Origin: Caulobacter sp. NIBR2454
GTDB taxonomy: Bacteria > Pseudomonadota > Alphaproteobacteria > Caulobacterales > Caulobacteraceae
Assembly: GCF_027474405.1 (NCBI RefSeq)
Contig: NZ_CP114871.1
Span: forward strand, 3,481,001 to 3,545,000
Length of the DNA: 64,000 nucleotides
Reading direction: 5' to 3'
In this document: positions 35,877 to 44,250 of the stretch, one piece after another
How the letters are laid out: every line of letters begins with the position of its first letter
Position numbering within the stretch: the stretch's first letter is position 1
Made by a program: the position numbers and the translations under genes
Notes under the pieces: model-generated
Database searches by the model: none
The model's input: only the letters and a program-made list of their open reading frames with translations
Told to the model about the DNA's origin: nothing

Positions 35877-38168
35877 TTAGGGTGCGGCGCTGCGATTCCA
35901 ATCCAGCGCCGCCTCCCCGCGCAGCTTGCGCAAGAAGAAGTCGAACTGGCGCCGCTGCACATAGGGGATCGGCCCCGTGGAGCGCCCCACCGCATGGCCC
36001 TCGCCCGGGACCATGAGCAACTCGAAGGTCTTGTCGGCCTTGATAAGGGCGTCGACCACCTGAAGGGTCGAGGCGGGATCGACGTTGGAATCCTGCTCGC
36101 CCACGATCAACAGCACGTCGCCCTGCAGCTTGTGGGCGTTATCCACACCCGAAGCCCGTGCGTAGCTGTCGTCCACCGGCCAGCCCATCCACTGTTCATT
36201 CCAACTGATCTTGTCCATGCGGTTGTCGTAACAACCGGCATAGGCGACGGCCGCCTTGTAGAAATCGGGATGGAAGAGCAGCGCTCCAAAGGCGCTCTGG
36301 CCGCCGGCCGAAGCGCCGTAGATGCCCACCCGGCTGGCGTCATAGGACGGATCGATCGCCGCCAGCGCCTTGTGCCAGGCGATCCGGTCGGGGAAACCGC
36401 TGTCGCCCAGGTTCTTCCAGGCGACGTCGTGGAAGGCCTTTGAGCGGTTCAGCGTGCCCATGCCGTCCATCTGCACGACGATGAAGCCAAGGTCGGCCTG
36501 GGCCTGCATGCCGATCATCTTGTCGCCGCCGGCGTGGAAGCCGAACGGCCAAAAGGTCTTTGGGACAAAGTTGTCGTGCGGGCCGGCATAGATGTTCTCG
36601 ATCACCGGATAGCGTTTGGCCGGGTCGTAGTCCTTGGGACGGACCACTAGGCCCCAGATGTCGGTGCGGCCGTCGCGGCCCTTGGCTTTGAACACCTGCG
36701 GCGCCTTCCAGCCGGCGGCCCTCAGGGCGCCGATGTCGCCGGTTTCGATCCGCGCCACCAAAGTCCCGTCGGCCTTGCGCAATTCGGAGATGTTGGGCTG
36801 GTCCACCCTTGAATAGGTGTCGACGTAGAAGGCCATGTCCGATGAAAAGGCCACGTCATGCCAGGCGTCGGCGAAGGTCAGGGGCGTCAGACCCCGGCCA
36901 TCGAAGCCGATGCGGTAGACATGCTGCAGATAAGGATCCTCGCCCGGCCGCATGCCGCTGGCCGCGAACCAGATCTGGCGCCTGTCCTCATCGACCTTGA
37001 TCACCTTGCGCACGATCCAGTCGCCCTTGGTGATCTGGTTCTTCACCCGCCCGGTGCGGCCGTCGTGCAGATAGAGGTGGTTCCAGCCGTCTCGCTCCGA
37101 CATCCAGATCACTTCGCGCCCATCGGCGCCGATATCCTGGCGGAAGGTCCGGCCCATATTGATGAAGGTCTTGGTCTGCTCGTCGATCACGGCGCGGGCC
37201 TTGCCGCTGGCCGCCTCGATCTCGATCAACTTCAGCGCCTGATGGCCGCGTTGATCATACTCGAAGGTCACCGTGGCGCTGTCCTTGCGCCAGGCCAGTT
37301 TGGACATCGCATAGGGGTTGGCAAAGAGGTCGTCGGCGACGGTGACCTGCCTGGCTGACGCCACGTCGAACAGGACCGGTCGCTCGATATCCACTGGGTC
37401 GCCGGGCTTGGGATAGAGCTGGGTCTGCAGTTTGGGCTGCACCTGATCGCCAGGCGAGGTCTCCACCCGCAGCACCTTGCGCCCATAGCCGGGCCGCAAG
37501 CGATAGAGGGCGAGCTTCTTAGAGTCCGGCGACCAGGCGATGGTCTCGGGGTCGTAGAAATCGCCCGGCGAGCCGTCCGTGCTCAGGATCGTCACAGCCC
37601 CGTGCGGCAAGGCGCGCACCGCCAGATTGTCGCCCTGGACGAAGGCCTCCCATCGGCCGTCGGGCGACCGCCTGGGCGTATTGTCGGCGGGAACGGAAAG
37701 ATCGCGCACCACGCCAAAGCCCTTGGGGCGAGCCTTGCGGGCCGGGGCGCGGGCGCAGACGTAGTCCTCCAGCCGGCAGGTCCAGCGACCTTCGCCGGAC
37801 GCAAAGGCGATCGACCGCCCCTCGTGAACGAAAGTGTCGAACGGCAGACGCAGAGGATTTTGCGGCGCGCCCATCGCCTTTGAAAGGCCAGCGGCGAGGC
37901 GCTCATGATCAAAGGCCGACGCCTTGGCGTTGGTGGCCACGTCATAGGCGATGAAGCTGAACCCGCCAGGGACGGTCTTGCGATAGTAGAACTTCGACTG
38001 TCCTTCGACCCAGGTCGCCGGGTCAGCGACGTCCTTCGTCAGGAACATCCAGCGATCACGCAGGGTCAGGGCCGCATCCACGTCCGCCCGTGTGGCCGCC
38101 GCCAGGACGGGACTGGCCACAACCAGGAAAAGGGCTGCCGCGGCCCCCAGGCATCGAAGCATGAACAT
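35877..38168 (-). CDS. Dipeptidyl peptidase IV family serine peptidase (S9B)
   Basis: A 763-residue secreted or periplasmic prolyl peptidase. A signal peptide (about 1-23) precedes an eight-bladed propeller domain (to about 500) and an alpha/beta-hydrolase domain. The catalytic Ser is S620 in GASAGG, the Asp is in EQDSNVD near 693 and the His is H725 in GEGHAVG. It probably removes N-terminal dipeptides with Pro or Ala at position 2 during peptide use. The stop lies eight bases beyond the convergent UrcA gene. Confidence 0.93.
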   Translation of the reverse strand: MFMLRCLGAAAALFLVVASPVLAAATRADVDAALTLRDRWMFLTKDVADPATWVEGQSKFYYRKTVPGGFSFIAYDVATNAKASAFDHERLAAGLSKAMGAPQNPLRLPFDTFVHEGRSIAFASGEGRWTCRLEDYVCARAPARKARPKGFGVVRDLSVPADNTPRRSPDGRWEAFVQGDNLAVRALPHGAVTILSTDGSPGDFYDPETIAWSPDSKKLALYRLRPGYGRKVLRVETSPGDQVQPKLQTQLYPKPGDPVDIERPVLFDVASARQVTVADDLFANPYAMSKLAWRKDSATVTFEYDQRGHQALKLIEIEAASGKARAVIDEQTKTFINMGRTFRQDIGADGREVIWMSERDGWNHLYLHDGRTGRVKNQITKGDWIVRKVIKVDEDRRQIWFAASGMRPGEDPYLQHVYRIGFDGRGLTPLTFADAWHDVAFSSDMAFYVDTYSRVDQPNISELRKADGTLVARIETGDIGALRAAGWKAPQVFKAKGRDGRTDIWGLVVRPKDYDPAKRYPVIENIYAGPHDNFVPKTFWPFGFHAGGDKMIGMQAQADLGFIVVQMDGMGTLNRSKAFHDVAWKNLGDSGFPDRIAWHKALAAIDPSYDASRVGIYGASAGGQSAFGALLFHPDFYKAAVAYAGCYDNRMDKISWNEQWMGWPVDDSYARASGVDNAHKLQGDVLLIVGEQDSNVDPASTLQVVDALIKADKTFELLMVPGEGHAVGRSTGPIPYVQRRQFDFFLRKLRGEAALDWNRSAAP

Positions 38169-38220
38169 GACTTGGCCCCCACGAAATGAGGGTCAAGCTA
38201 TCGTATACGATTTTGGATTC

Positions 38221-39333
38221 CTAGGCCGCCACGCGAGGAGGGGGGCCGACATAGGCCGACTGCGGCCTTATCAGGCGCCCGCCGGCTACTTGCTCGCGGG
38301 CATGGGCGACCCAGCCGGCGGTGCGCCCCATGGCGAAGACGCAGGTGAAGGCGCTGGGCGGGAAGCCCAGAGCCTCCAGCAGCAGCGCTGTGTAGAATTC
38401 GACATTGGTCTCCAGCGGCCGATCTGGCTTGCGCTCGCGCAAAATGGCCAGGGCTGCCCCCTCCACGGCCTCGGCCAGGGCTGCCCCCTCCACGGCCTCG
38501 GCCAAGGCGATCCGGCCGCACACGGCTTCTTCCTGCAGGGCAAGATCGCGCACCGCCGCCTTGAGCGCGTCGGCGCGCGGGTCGCGAACCCGATAGATGC
38601 GGTGGCCAAAGCCCATCAGCCGCTCGCCGCGATCAAGGGCTTCCGCCAGCCAGACGCGGGCGTTCGTCGGCGCGCCGATAGCGTCAAGCATGTCGATCAC
38701 GGGCCCCGGCGCGCCGCCATGCAGCGGACCCTTGAGGGCGCTGATCCCCGCCAGAACCGCCGAGGTCAGACCGGCCTGGGTCGAGGCGACGACCCTGGCG
38801 GCGAAGGTCGAGGCGTTCAGACCGTGATCGCAGACCGTGACCAGGTAGGTGTCGAGGGCTGCGGCCTGCGCCCGGGTCGCCGCTTGGCCACGCATCATGC
38901 GCAGGCTGTCGGCGGCGTGGCCGAGCTTCGCATCCGGAGCGATCGGCGCCTTGCCCGTCGAGACGCGCAGCACCGCGCCGGTGAACACCGCCGGGGCGGC
39001 GATCAGGTTCAGCCCAATCTCAAGATCGTCCCGGTCCGCCAGTCTGGCCACAAGAGCACGGATCGCCTCGACCGGGGCGCGGGCGAGATTGGCGTCCAGA
39101 TGAGCGACCTGCTCAAAAACCCTTACCCGCGCCGCCCCCAGGGCGGGGGCCAGATCGTCGGGTAGGTCCGGAAAGAAGCCAGCCAACAGCAGCCCGGCGG
39201 CCTCCTCGAAGGACCAACGGCCCGCGAGCTCATCAAGGGCATGTCCGCGGATGATCAGCCGGCCCGCCAGGCCATCGACTTCTGAAAGAACGGTTTGCGC
39301 GGCGACGACGCCTTCTAGTCCCGACATGGACAT
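38221..39333 (-). CDS. Citrate synthase / 2-methylcitrate synthase family protein
   Basis: A 370-residue enzyme of the citrate synthase family, shorter than the main type II enzyme. It has HGLNASTFAARVVASTQAG (about 169-187), the first active-site His in KGPLHGGAPG, and the second in MGFGHRIYRVRDPRA. The usual NV-D-F acid is a Glu here (TNVEFYTALLLEALG), as I recall for some citrate-synthase-2-like proteins. Two exact in-frame copies of EAVEGAALA (279-296) come just before that site. It probably condenses acetyl- or propionyl-CoA with oxaloacetate. It is divergent from a second family member, sharing a promoter region with palindromes. Confidence 0.88.
   Translation of the reverse strand: MSMSGLEGVVAAQTVLSEVDGLAGRLIIRGHALDELAGRWSFEEAAGLLLAGFFPDLPDDLAPALGAARVRVFEQVAHLDANLARAPVEAIRALVARLADRDDLEIGLNLIAAPAVFTGAVLRVSTGKAPIAPDAKLGHAADSLRMMRGQAATRAQAAALDTYLVTVCDHGLNASTFAARVVASTQAGLTSAVLAGISALKGPLHGGAPGPVIDMLDAIGAPTNARVWLAEALDRGERLMGFGHRIYRVRDPRADALKAAVRDLALQEEAVCGRIALAEAVEGAALAEAVEGAALAILRERKPDRPLETNVEFYTALLLEALGFPPSAFTCVFAMGRTAGWVAHAREQVAGGRLIRPQSAYVGPPPRVAA
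38446..38499. repeat. Exact 27-bp tandem duplication inside the citrate synthase gene
   Basis: GGCCAGGGCTGCC... is repeated exactly twice (38446-38472 and 38473-38499). The repeat is codon-aligned and duplicates nine residues, EAVEGAALA, at 279-287 and 288-296. A partial third copy of five bases follows. The exact DNA identity implies a recent slippage event. Confidence 0.95.
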
Positions 39334-39371
39334 CTCCTCTTGGATTTGGCCGCAATCCGCTCCTGAAAGAC

Positions 39372-39392
39372 ATTGACGTCAATCTTGATCAA
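39372..39392. promoter_or_regulatory. Palindromes in the shared promoter of the two citrate synthase genes
   Basis: ATTGACGTCAAT (39372-39383, perfect 12-bp) is followed by TTGATCAA (39385-39392, perfect 8-bp), then AATATAATCAATATATG running into the rightward start. Repeated ATTGA/TCAAT half-sites in a 71-bp divergent gap suggest an operator, possibly bound by the helix-turn-helix of the adjacent citrate-synthase-like protein. Confidence 0.6.
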
Positions 39393-39404
39393 TATAATCA
39401 ATAT

Positions 39405-40547
39405 ATGATGGACTGGATGACCGCAGAAGACGCGATGGCCGCCCTCGGCGTGCGGGCTCAGACCCTCTACGCCTATGTCAGTCGGGGGCGGATAACGGCC
39501 CAAACCGACGCCGCTGATCCCAGGCGGAGCCGCTACAGCGCCGCTGACGTCGCCGCCCTGGCGGACCGCAAGCGGCGCGGGCGCAAAGCCTCCGACGTAG
39601 CCCAGAACGCCATCGCCTGGGGCGAGCCGGTGCTGGCCTCGGCCATCACCACCGTCGCGCGCGGCTGTCTCTACTACCGGGGACGTGACGCCGTCGGCCT
39701 GTCGCAGTCGGAGAGCTTTGAATCCGTGGCGCGGCTGCTTCGCGATCAAAGCGCCCCCGATCTTGTTCCGGTCACCGACGCCGCGATCGCCAAGGGCAAG
39801 ACCGCCGGCGCGCGCCTTTTCGCCACCCTGGCGGGACGCGTGGGAACTGACCTGCCAGTCGCTGGCCGTTCACCCCGGTCCCTGGCCGTGGACGCCGCCA
39901 GCCTGCTCGACGCCGTGGTCACGGCCGCCGCCGGACAGGACAGCCGCGACCCGGCGCATGAGAGACTGGCGCTGGCCTGGGGGTGCGATGCAGACGGCGC
40001 CGACCTGATCCGGCGCGCGCTTGTTCTGCTGGCCGATCACGAACTGAACGCCTCGACCTTCGCGGCCAGAGTGGCGGCGTCGACGGGCGCATCCCTGGCC
40101 GCCAGCGCCTTGGCGGGCCTGGCGACCCTGTCGGGACCGCTGCACGGCGGCATGGCTAGCCGCGTCGCCGTCTTCATGGCCGAGGTCAAGCGCAGCGGAG
40201 CCCAAGCGGCCACCGCCGACCGCCTGATGCGCGGCGAGCCCCTGCCTGGATTTGGTCATCCGCTTTATCCAGAAGGCGACCCGCGCGCCCAAGCCCTGCT
40301 GGAGAGGTTCGAGACGCCCAAGCGATGGGCGGCCGCCGCTCAGGCCGCCGAGGCGGCGGGATCGGGCAGGCCGAACATCGACTTCGCCCTCACCGCCCTG
40401 GCCAAGCATCTCAACCTGCCCGATGACGCGCCCTTCACCCTATTCGCCACGGCGCGTTGCGCGGGCTGGGTCGCCCACGCCATCGAGCAGTCCCAGACCG
40501 GCCGCCTGATCCGGCCTCGCGCGCGCTACGTGGGCGCGCCGGTCTGA
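39405..40547 (+). CDS. Citrate-synthase-family protein with N-terminal helix-turn-helix domain
   Basis: A 380-residue protein. The first ~65 residues form a MerR/excisionase-type helix-turn-helix (MTAEDAMAALGVRAQTLYAY, then VSRGRITAQTDAADPRRSRY), fused to a citrate synthase fold from about 70. The active-site set is intact: His in SGPLHGGMASRV, His in PGFGHPLYPEGDPRA and Asp in RPNIDFALTAL. HELNASTFAARVAASTGAS mirrors the leftward paralogue. It may be an enzyme, a DNA-binding regulator that senses CoA or oxaloacetate, or both. The ATG at 39405 has no clear ribosome site, so the mRNA may be leaderless; a third ATG at 39417 is possible. The stop overlaps the convergent araC gene by 22 bases. 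Confidence 0.88.
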   Translation: MMDWMTAEDAMAALGVRAQTLYAYVSRGRITAQTDAADPRRSRYSAADVAALADRKRRGRKASDVAQNAIAWGEPVLASAITTVARGCLYYRGRDAVGLSQSESFESVARLLRDQSAPDLVPVTDAAIAKGKTAGARLFATLAGRVGTDLPVAGRSPRSLAVDAASLLDAVVTAAAGQDSRDPAHERLALAWGCDADGADLIRRALVLLADHELNASTFAARVAASTGASLAASALAGLATLSGPLHGGMASRVAVFMAEVKRSGAQAATADRLMRGEPLPGFGHPLYPEGDPRAQALLERFETPKRWAAAAQAAEAAGSGRPNIDFALTALAKHLNLPDDAPFTLFATARCAGWVAHAIEQSQTGRLIRPRARYVGAPV

Positions 40548-41389
40548 CGGGCCGCTCCAGGCGGCGCTCCATAGCGGCGCACGAAGGCGCGGGTGAAGCT
40601 GGCCTGATCAGCAAAGCCGAGCTGGCGCGCCACCTGCGCGGGCCTTGCCTGACCCGAGGCCAACATGTCCGCCGCCCAAGCCATGCGAAGATTGCGATGA
40701 TAGGCGGCCGGCGCCGCGCCATGCGCCTCGCGAAAGGCGCGCGCCAGATGAAATGGCGAGACCGCCGCGATCCTGGCCAGTTCATCCAGGGGCACGGCTC
40801 GATCGCGCACCGCATGCAGATAGGCCCGCGCGGTCTCGATCCGCCTGAGAAGCTCCAGCCGTGTCGCGGCCTTGCCGCCGCTGAGGGCTCCGATGCGCAG
40901 GCCCAGGTCCTGGACGAAATGGTTCAGTCCGCGACGGGTCGCCTCCAACGCCCCGGACGCCGCCTCTTCCCCATGCTCAGGCCGCCGCGCCAACGTCTGG
41001 GCCAGGGCTGTCAGCGCCGCCCCAAAGGGATGGTCCACCAGCGGCATGACCAGGGGAGAGCCTGACAGGGCTGATTCCCAAGGCTGATCAGACGGGTTAG
41101 CCGGCATGTAGACGCATAGGCCTGTGGCCTCGCCGCCCGCTGGCAGGCTCACCTGCATGGCCGAGCCCACATCGGCGATCATCAGGGAGCCGGCGCCAAG
41201 GCGATGGGTGCGCCCGCTCGCCTCGTATCGCTCCTCCCCCTCCAGAACGACTTTGACGCACACAGCGGCGCGCGCGATCTGGCTGCTGCCGCCAGAAAGC
41301 TGCGACAGCACCAGTCGGCCGCCGGGCGCGGCCTGGCGAGGCCGGTCCAGATGCTGGCGCTGATGTACGAAATCGACGGTCACGCCCAA
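40526..41389 (-). CDS. AraC-family transcriptional regulator
   Basis: A 287-residue regulator with an N-terminal cupin-like sensor (about 1-110) and a C-terminal double helix-turn-helix domain (about 185-285). The latter has LDELARIAAVSPFHLARAFR and AQVARQLGFADQASFTRAFVRR, which are typical of the family. Its 3' end overlaps the citrate-synthase-family gene by 22 bases on the other strand. It is divergent from a hydrolase operon, 48 bases away, which is its most likely target. Confidence 0.92.
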   Translation of the reverse strand: MGVTVDFVHQRQHLDRPRQAAPGGRLVLSQLSGGSSQIARAAVCVKVVLEGEERYEASGRTHRLGAGSLMIADVGSAMQVSLPAGGEATGLCVYMPANPSDQPWESALSGSPLVMPLVDHPFGAALTALAQTLARRPEHGEEAASGALEATRRGLNHFVQDLGLRIGALSGGKAATRLELLRRIETARAYLHAVRDRAVPLDELARIAAVSPFHLARAFREAHGAAPAAYHRNLRMAWAADMLASGQARPAQVARQLGFADQASFTRAFVRRYGAPPGAARQTGAPT

Positions 41390-41437
41390 TCCTGTCGCTC
41401 GCCGCGCAAGTTCGCAAGAACGGTCAAGGACGCAGCG

Positions 41438-42859
41438 ATGTCGCGCCTGCTATCGCGACCCCTTCGCCTCCGTCGAAAGCCAAAGCTCATGTCCGTGCGT
41501 CTCGCCCTGCTGATTTCCGCCGCCTTCCTGACAGTCGCCGGGTCGGCGCAAGCCTTGCCCCGCCGCGCGGAGCTGGGCGTGACTCTGGGCGCGGCCAAGG
41601 ACGGCGGCGTCACCGTGGACGCGATCGCAACTCCAGCCTCCGCCGCGGCGGCGGGTCTTCAAGCCGGAGACGTCATCTTGAGCATCGGCGGCGCGGCGAC
41701 CGCTTCGCCGGCGGCGGTGCTGTCGGCTCTGGAAGGCCGTCGCCAAGGACAGGCGGTCAAGATCACGCTGCGGCGTGGCGACAAAACCCTGGTCCAGACC
41801 CGCAAGCTCGCCCCCAAGGCGCGCGAACAGTACGATGGCGGCCACGCGACCTACGGCTCCGTCCCCTTTGGGGGCGGCCAGCTTGCCGACATCATGGTGG
41901 CGCCGCCGCAGGGGCCCGCGGGCCCGGTGCTGTACATCATCCAGGGCTACACCTGCGCCAGCATGGAGGCGTCCAATCCGCAGTCGGCCTATCGGCTGCT
42001 GGCGCAGGGCCTTCTGGCGCGCGGCGTCTCGACCTATCGCGTCGAAAAGCCCGGTGTGGGCGACAGCCTGGGCGGGCCGTCGTGCGCGACCATCGACTTC
42101 GACACCGAGGTGCGCGCGTTCGAGGCGGGCTATAACCACCTGGTCAAGGACCTGAAGATTTCGCCCGAGCGCATCTTCATCCTGGGTCACTCCATGGGCG
42201 GCGTGGAGGCGCCGCTGATCGCGGCCCGCAACCCATCGCCGCGCGGCGTGGCGGTCTATGGAACCGTGGTGCGCAGCTGGCAGGACTATCTGCAGGACGT
42301 CTTCAAGTATCAGGCCTTCCTGGCCCGTGGCGGCGATCCGGCGCGCGGGGAGGCCGATGGCGAGGCGACCCGCGGCGTCATCGAGAAGATCTACGGCCAG
42401 GGCGCAACGCCCGCCCAGGTGGCCGCCACAAACGCTGAGGACGCCAAGCGACTGCGCGACTGGTTCGGCTGGGACGGCGCCGAGCAGATCTTCAGCCGCC
42501 ACTACAGCTATTGGCATGGGGTCGCCAAGGTCGCGAGCCTGGCCGCCTGGCGCGACGTGCGCTCCGACGTGCTGTCGGTACGGGGCGAGTCCGATCTGGC
42601 CGCCCTCAATGACGAGGATCACAAGCTGATCGCCGATGTGGTCAGCCACTATCGCCCTGGCACGGCCCGTTTCGTCTCCGTGCCGCTCACCGGCCACGGC
42701 ATGCGTATCGAGGGCACGCCGGCCCAGGTGCGGGCCAACGCCGCCGCGCCGCCGCCGGCCGCCTTCAACCCCACAATCATCGACCTGTTCGGCGACTGGA
42801 TCGAAGCGGCCATGGCCAAGCCGCCGGTGGCGACGCAGTTCGAAAAAGCGCCTGCCTGA
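41438..42859 (+). CDS. Secreted alpha/beta hydrolase with N-terminal PDZ domain
   Basis: About 473 residues. A signal peptide (ALLISAAFLTVAGSAQA) is followed by a PDZ-like domain (ELGVTLGAAKDGGVTVDAIATP, GLQAGDVILSIGGAA) and an alpha/beta-hydrolase fold with nucleophile motif GHSMGG near 250. It is probably an exported esterase or peptidase; the substrate is unknown. I chose ATG 41438, which has AAGGA seven to eight bases upstream, though it gives a long n-region; ATG 41489 (MSVRLALLIS) is a real alternative. It overlaps the DUF885 gene by one base (TGATG). Confidence 0.82.
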   Translation: MSRLLSRPLRLRRKPKLMSVRLALLISAAFLTVAGSAQALPRRAELGVTLGAAKDGGVTVDAIATPASAAAAGLQAGDVILSIGGAATASPAAVLSALEGRRQGQAVKITLRRGDKTLVQTRKLAPKAREQYDGGHATYGSVPFGGGQLADIMVAPPQGPAGPVLYIIQGYTCASMEASNPQSAYRLLAQGLLARGVSTYRVEKPGVGDSLGGPSCATIDFDTEVRAFEAGYNHLVKDLKISPERIFILGHSMGGVEAPLIAARNPSPRGVAVYGTVVRSWQDYLQDVFKYQAFLARGGDPARGEADGEATRGVIEKIYGQGATPAQVAATNAEDAKRLRDWFGWDGAEQIFSRHYSYWHGVAKVASLAAWRDVRSDVLSVRGESDLAALNDEDHKLIADVVSHYRPGTARFVSVPLTGHGMRIEGTPAQVRANAAAPPPAAFNPTIIDLFGDWIEAAMAKPPVATQFEKAPA

Positions 42860-44250
42860 TGAGCTTGGCCAAGATCGGCGCTATCGCCGCGTCCCTCGCC
42901 CTGGCGGCCGCACCCGCCTTGGCGGCGCCAACGGTCGCGGGAGGCGGCGACGCGACTCAAGCCCTGTCCGATTGCAACACTGACCTGCGCTTGCTCAATC
43001 CGCTCACCGGTTGGCAGGCGCGCTGGCCTCAACAACTGGCCGGGCTGGCCGCCGCGCCGGCGCCGGTTCAGCAGGTGGCGCTGGACGATTGGCGAGGCGC
43101 TCCCGCCGCGCTGCACGCCGATATCGAGGCGTTGCGCGCCCGAACCAACGCTCCCGCGCACGTGGCTCGCCGCATCCTGACGCAAGTCCAAGCCCTGCAG
43201 GCCGGTCCGATAGCGCCGCAACTGACCGACCCGCAATGGCGCGCCCTTCTGGATGGCCCGCTGAAGGACGCTGTCGCCGACTACGCACGGTTCCTATCCC
43301 AAGGCTATCTGCCCAAGGCCCCGGCCGGCAGCGGGCTGGCGCTCGATCGCGAGGGTCAGGCCTGCTTTCTTCTCGCGGCGACGCGCTGGACCAGCCTGGC
43401 GCTAACCGCCGACCAGATCGAGGCGACGGGTCGCCGGCTGCTCGCCGAGCGTCGGGCCAGGCTGGCCGAACTCAGTGGCGTGGCTGAGGCCGACCTTGCC
43501 CCGGTGCTGGAAGGCCTGCGCGCTGGCGAGCAGACGCCCACCACCCGCGACGACATCCTGCGGATATCGAGGGCGGCGCTGGAGCGCGCCCGCATGGCCG
43601 CGCCAGACTGGTTTGATCTTCCCGACGCGCCGCCCATAAATCTGGAACCCATCCCCGCTTCATTGGAGGCGGACCTGCCCGCCGGCTACTACCAACCCGC
43701 CACGGCCCAGACGCCGGCGACCTACCGGGTCAACCTGTCGCGACCTCAGGACCGGCGGTTGATGGCGCAGGTCATCGCCTTTCACGAGACGATCCCCGGC
43801 CATCACTTGGGCTTTTCAGCCGCCAGGGCGCCGGGCCAGTTCAACTCGGGCTTTGTCGAAGGGTGGGGCGTCTATGCCGAGCACCTGGCCGAGGAGATGG
43901 GCCTCTATAGTGATCGTCAGGCCCTGATCGGCTCAGCCGCCAAGGACCTGTGGGGCGCCAGCCGCCTGATCGTCGAGCCGGGCCTGCACGTGAGGGGCTG
44001 GTCGCGCGATCAGGCCGTGGCGTTCATGCTGGAAAACACCGCCCTGAGCCGCGCTGAAATCGAGGTGGAGGTCGATCGCTACCTGGCCCTGCCCGGTCAA
44101 TCGCTGTCCTATATGCTGGGCTATGACGCCATCCGCCAGGCGCGCGAGCGCACCCAGGCCCGCCAAGGCGCGGCCTTCGACATCAAGGCTTTCCACAAGG
44201 CCCTGCTGTCGCCGGGAAGCCGGCCGCTTTCGGACCTGACGCTCCCCTAA
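42859..44250 (+). CDS. DUF885 family exported metallohydrolase-like protein
   Basis: A 463-residue protein with a signal peptide (about 1-22, AAAPALAAPT). The helical body contains AFHETIPGHHLGFS near 310-323, which carries an HExxxGHH metal-binding-type motif, and SGFVEGWGVYAEHLAEEMG near 335-353, both typical of DUF885 proteins. They resemble M32-like peptidases, but the activity of most is unproven. Its stop overlaps the convergent methyltransferase stop by four bases. It shares an operon with the PDZ hydrolase. Confidence 0.85.
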   Translation: MSLAKIGAIAASLALAAAPALAAPTVAGGGDATQALSDCNTDLRLLNPLTGWQARWPQQLAGLAAAPAPVQQVALDDWRGAPAALHADIEALRARTNAPAHVARRILTQVQALQAGPIAPQLTDPQWRALLDGPLKDAVADYARFLSQGYLPKAPAGSGLALDREGQACFLLAATRWTSLALTADQIEATGRRLLAERRARLAELSGVAEADLAPVLEGLRAGEQTPTTRDDILRISRAALERARMAAPDWFDLPDAPPINLEPIPASLEADLPAGYYQPATAQTPATYRVNLSRPQDRRLMAQVIAFHETIPGHHLGFSAARAPGQFNSGFVEGWGVYAEHLAEEMGLYSDRQALIGSAAKDLWGASRLIVEPGLHVRGWSRDQAVAFMLENTALSRAEIEVEVDRYLALPGQSLSYMLGYDAIRQARERTQARQGAAFDIKAFHKALLSPGSRPLSDLTLP

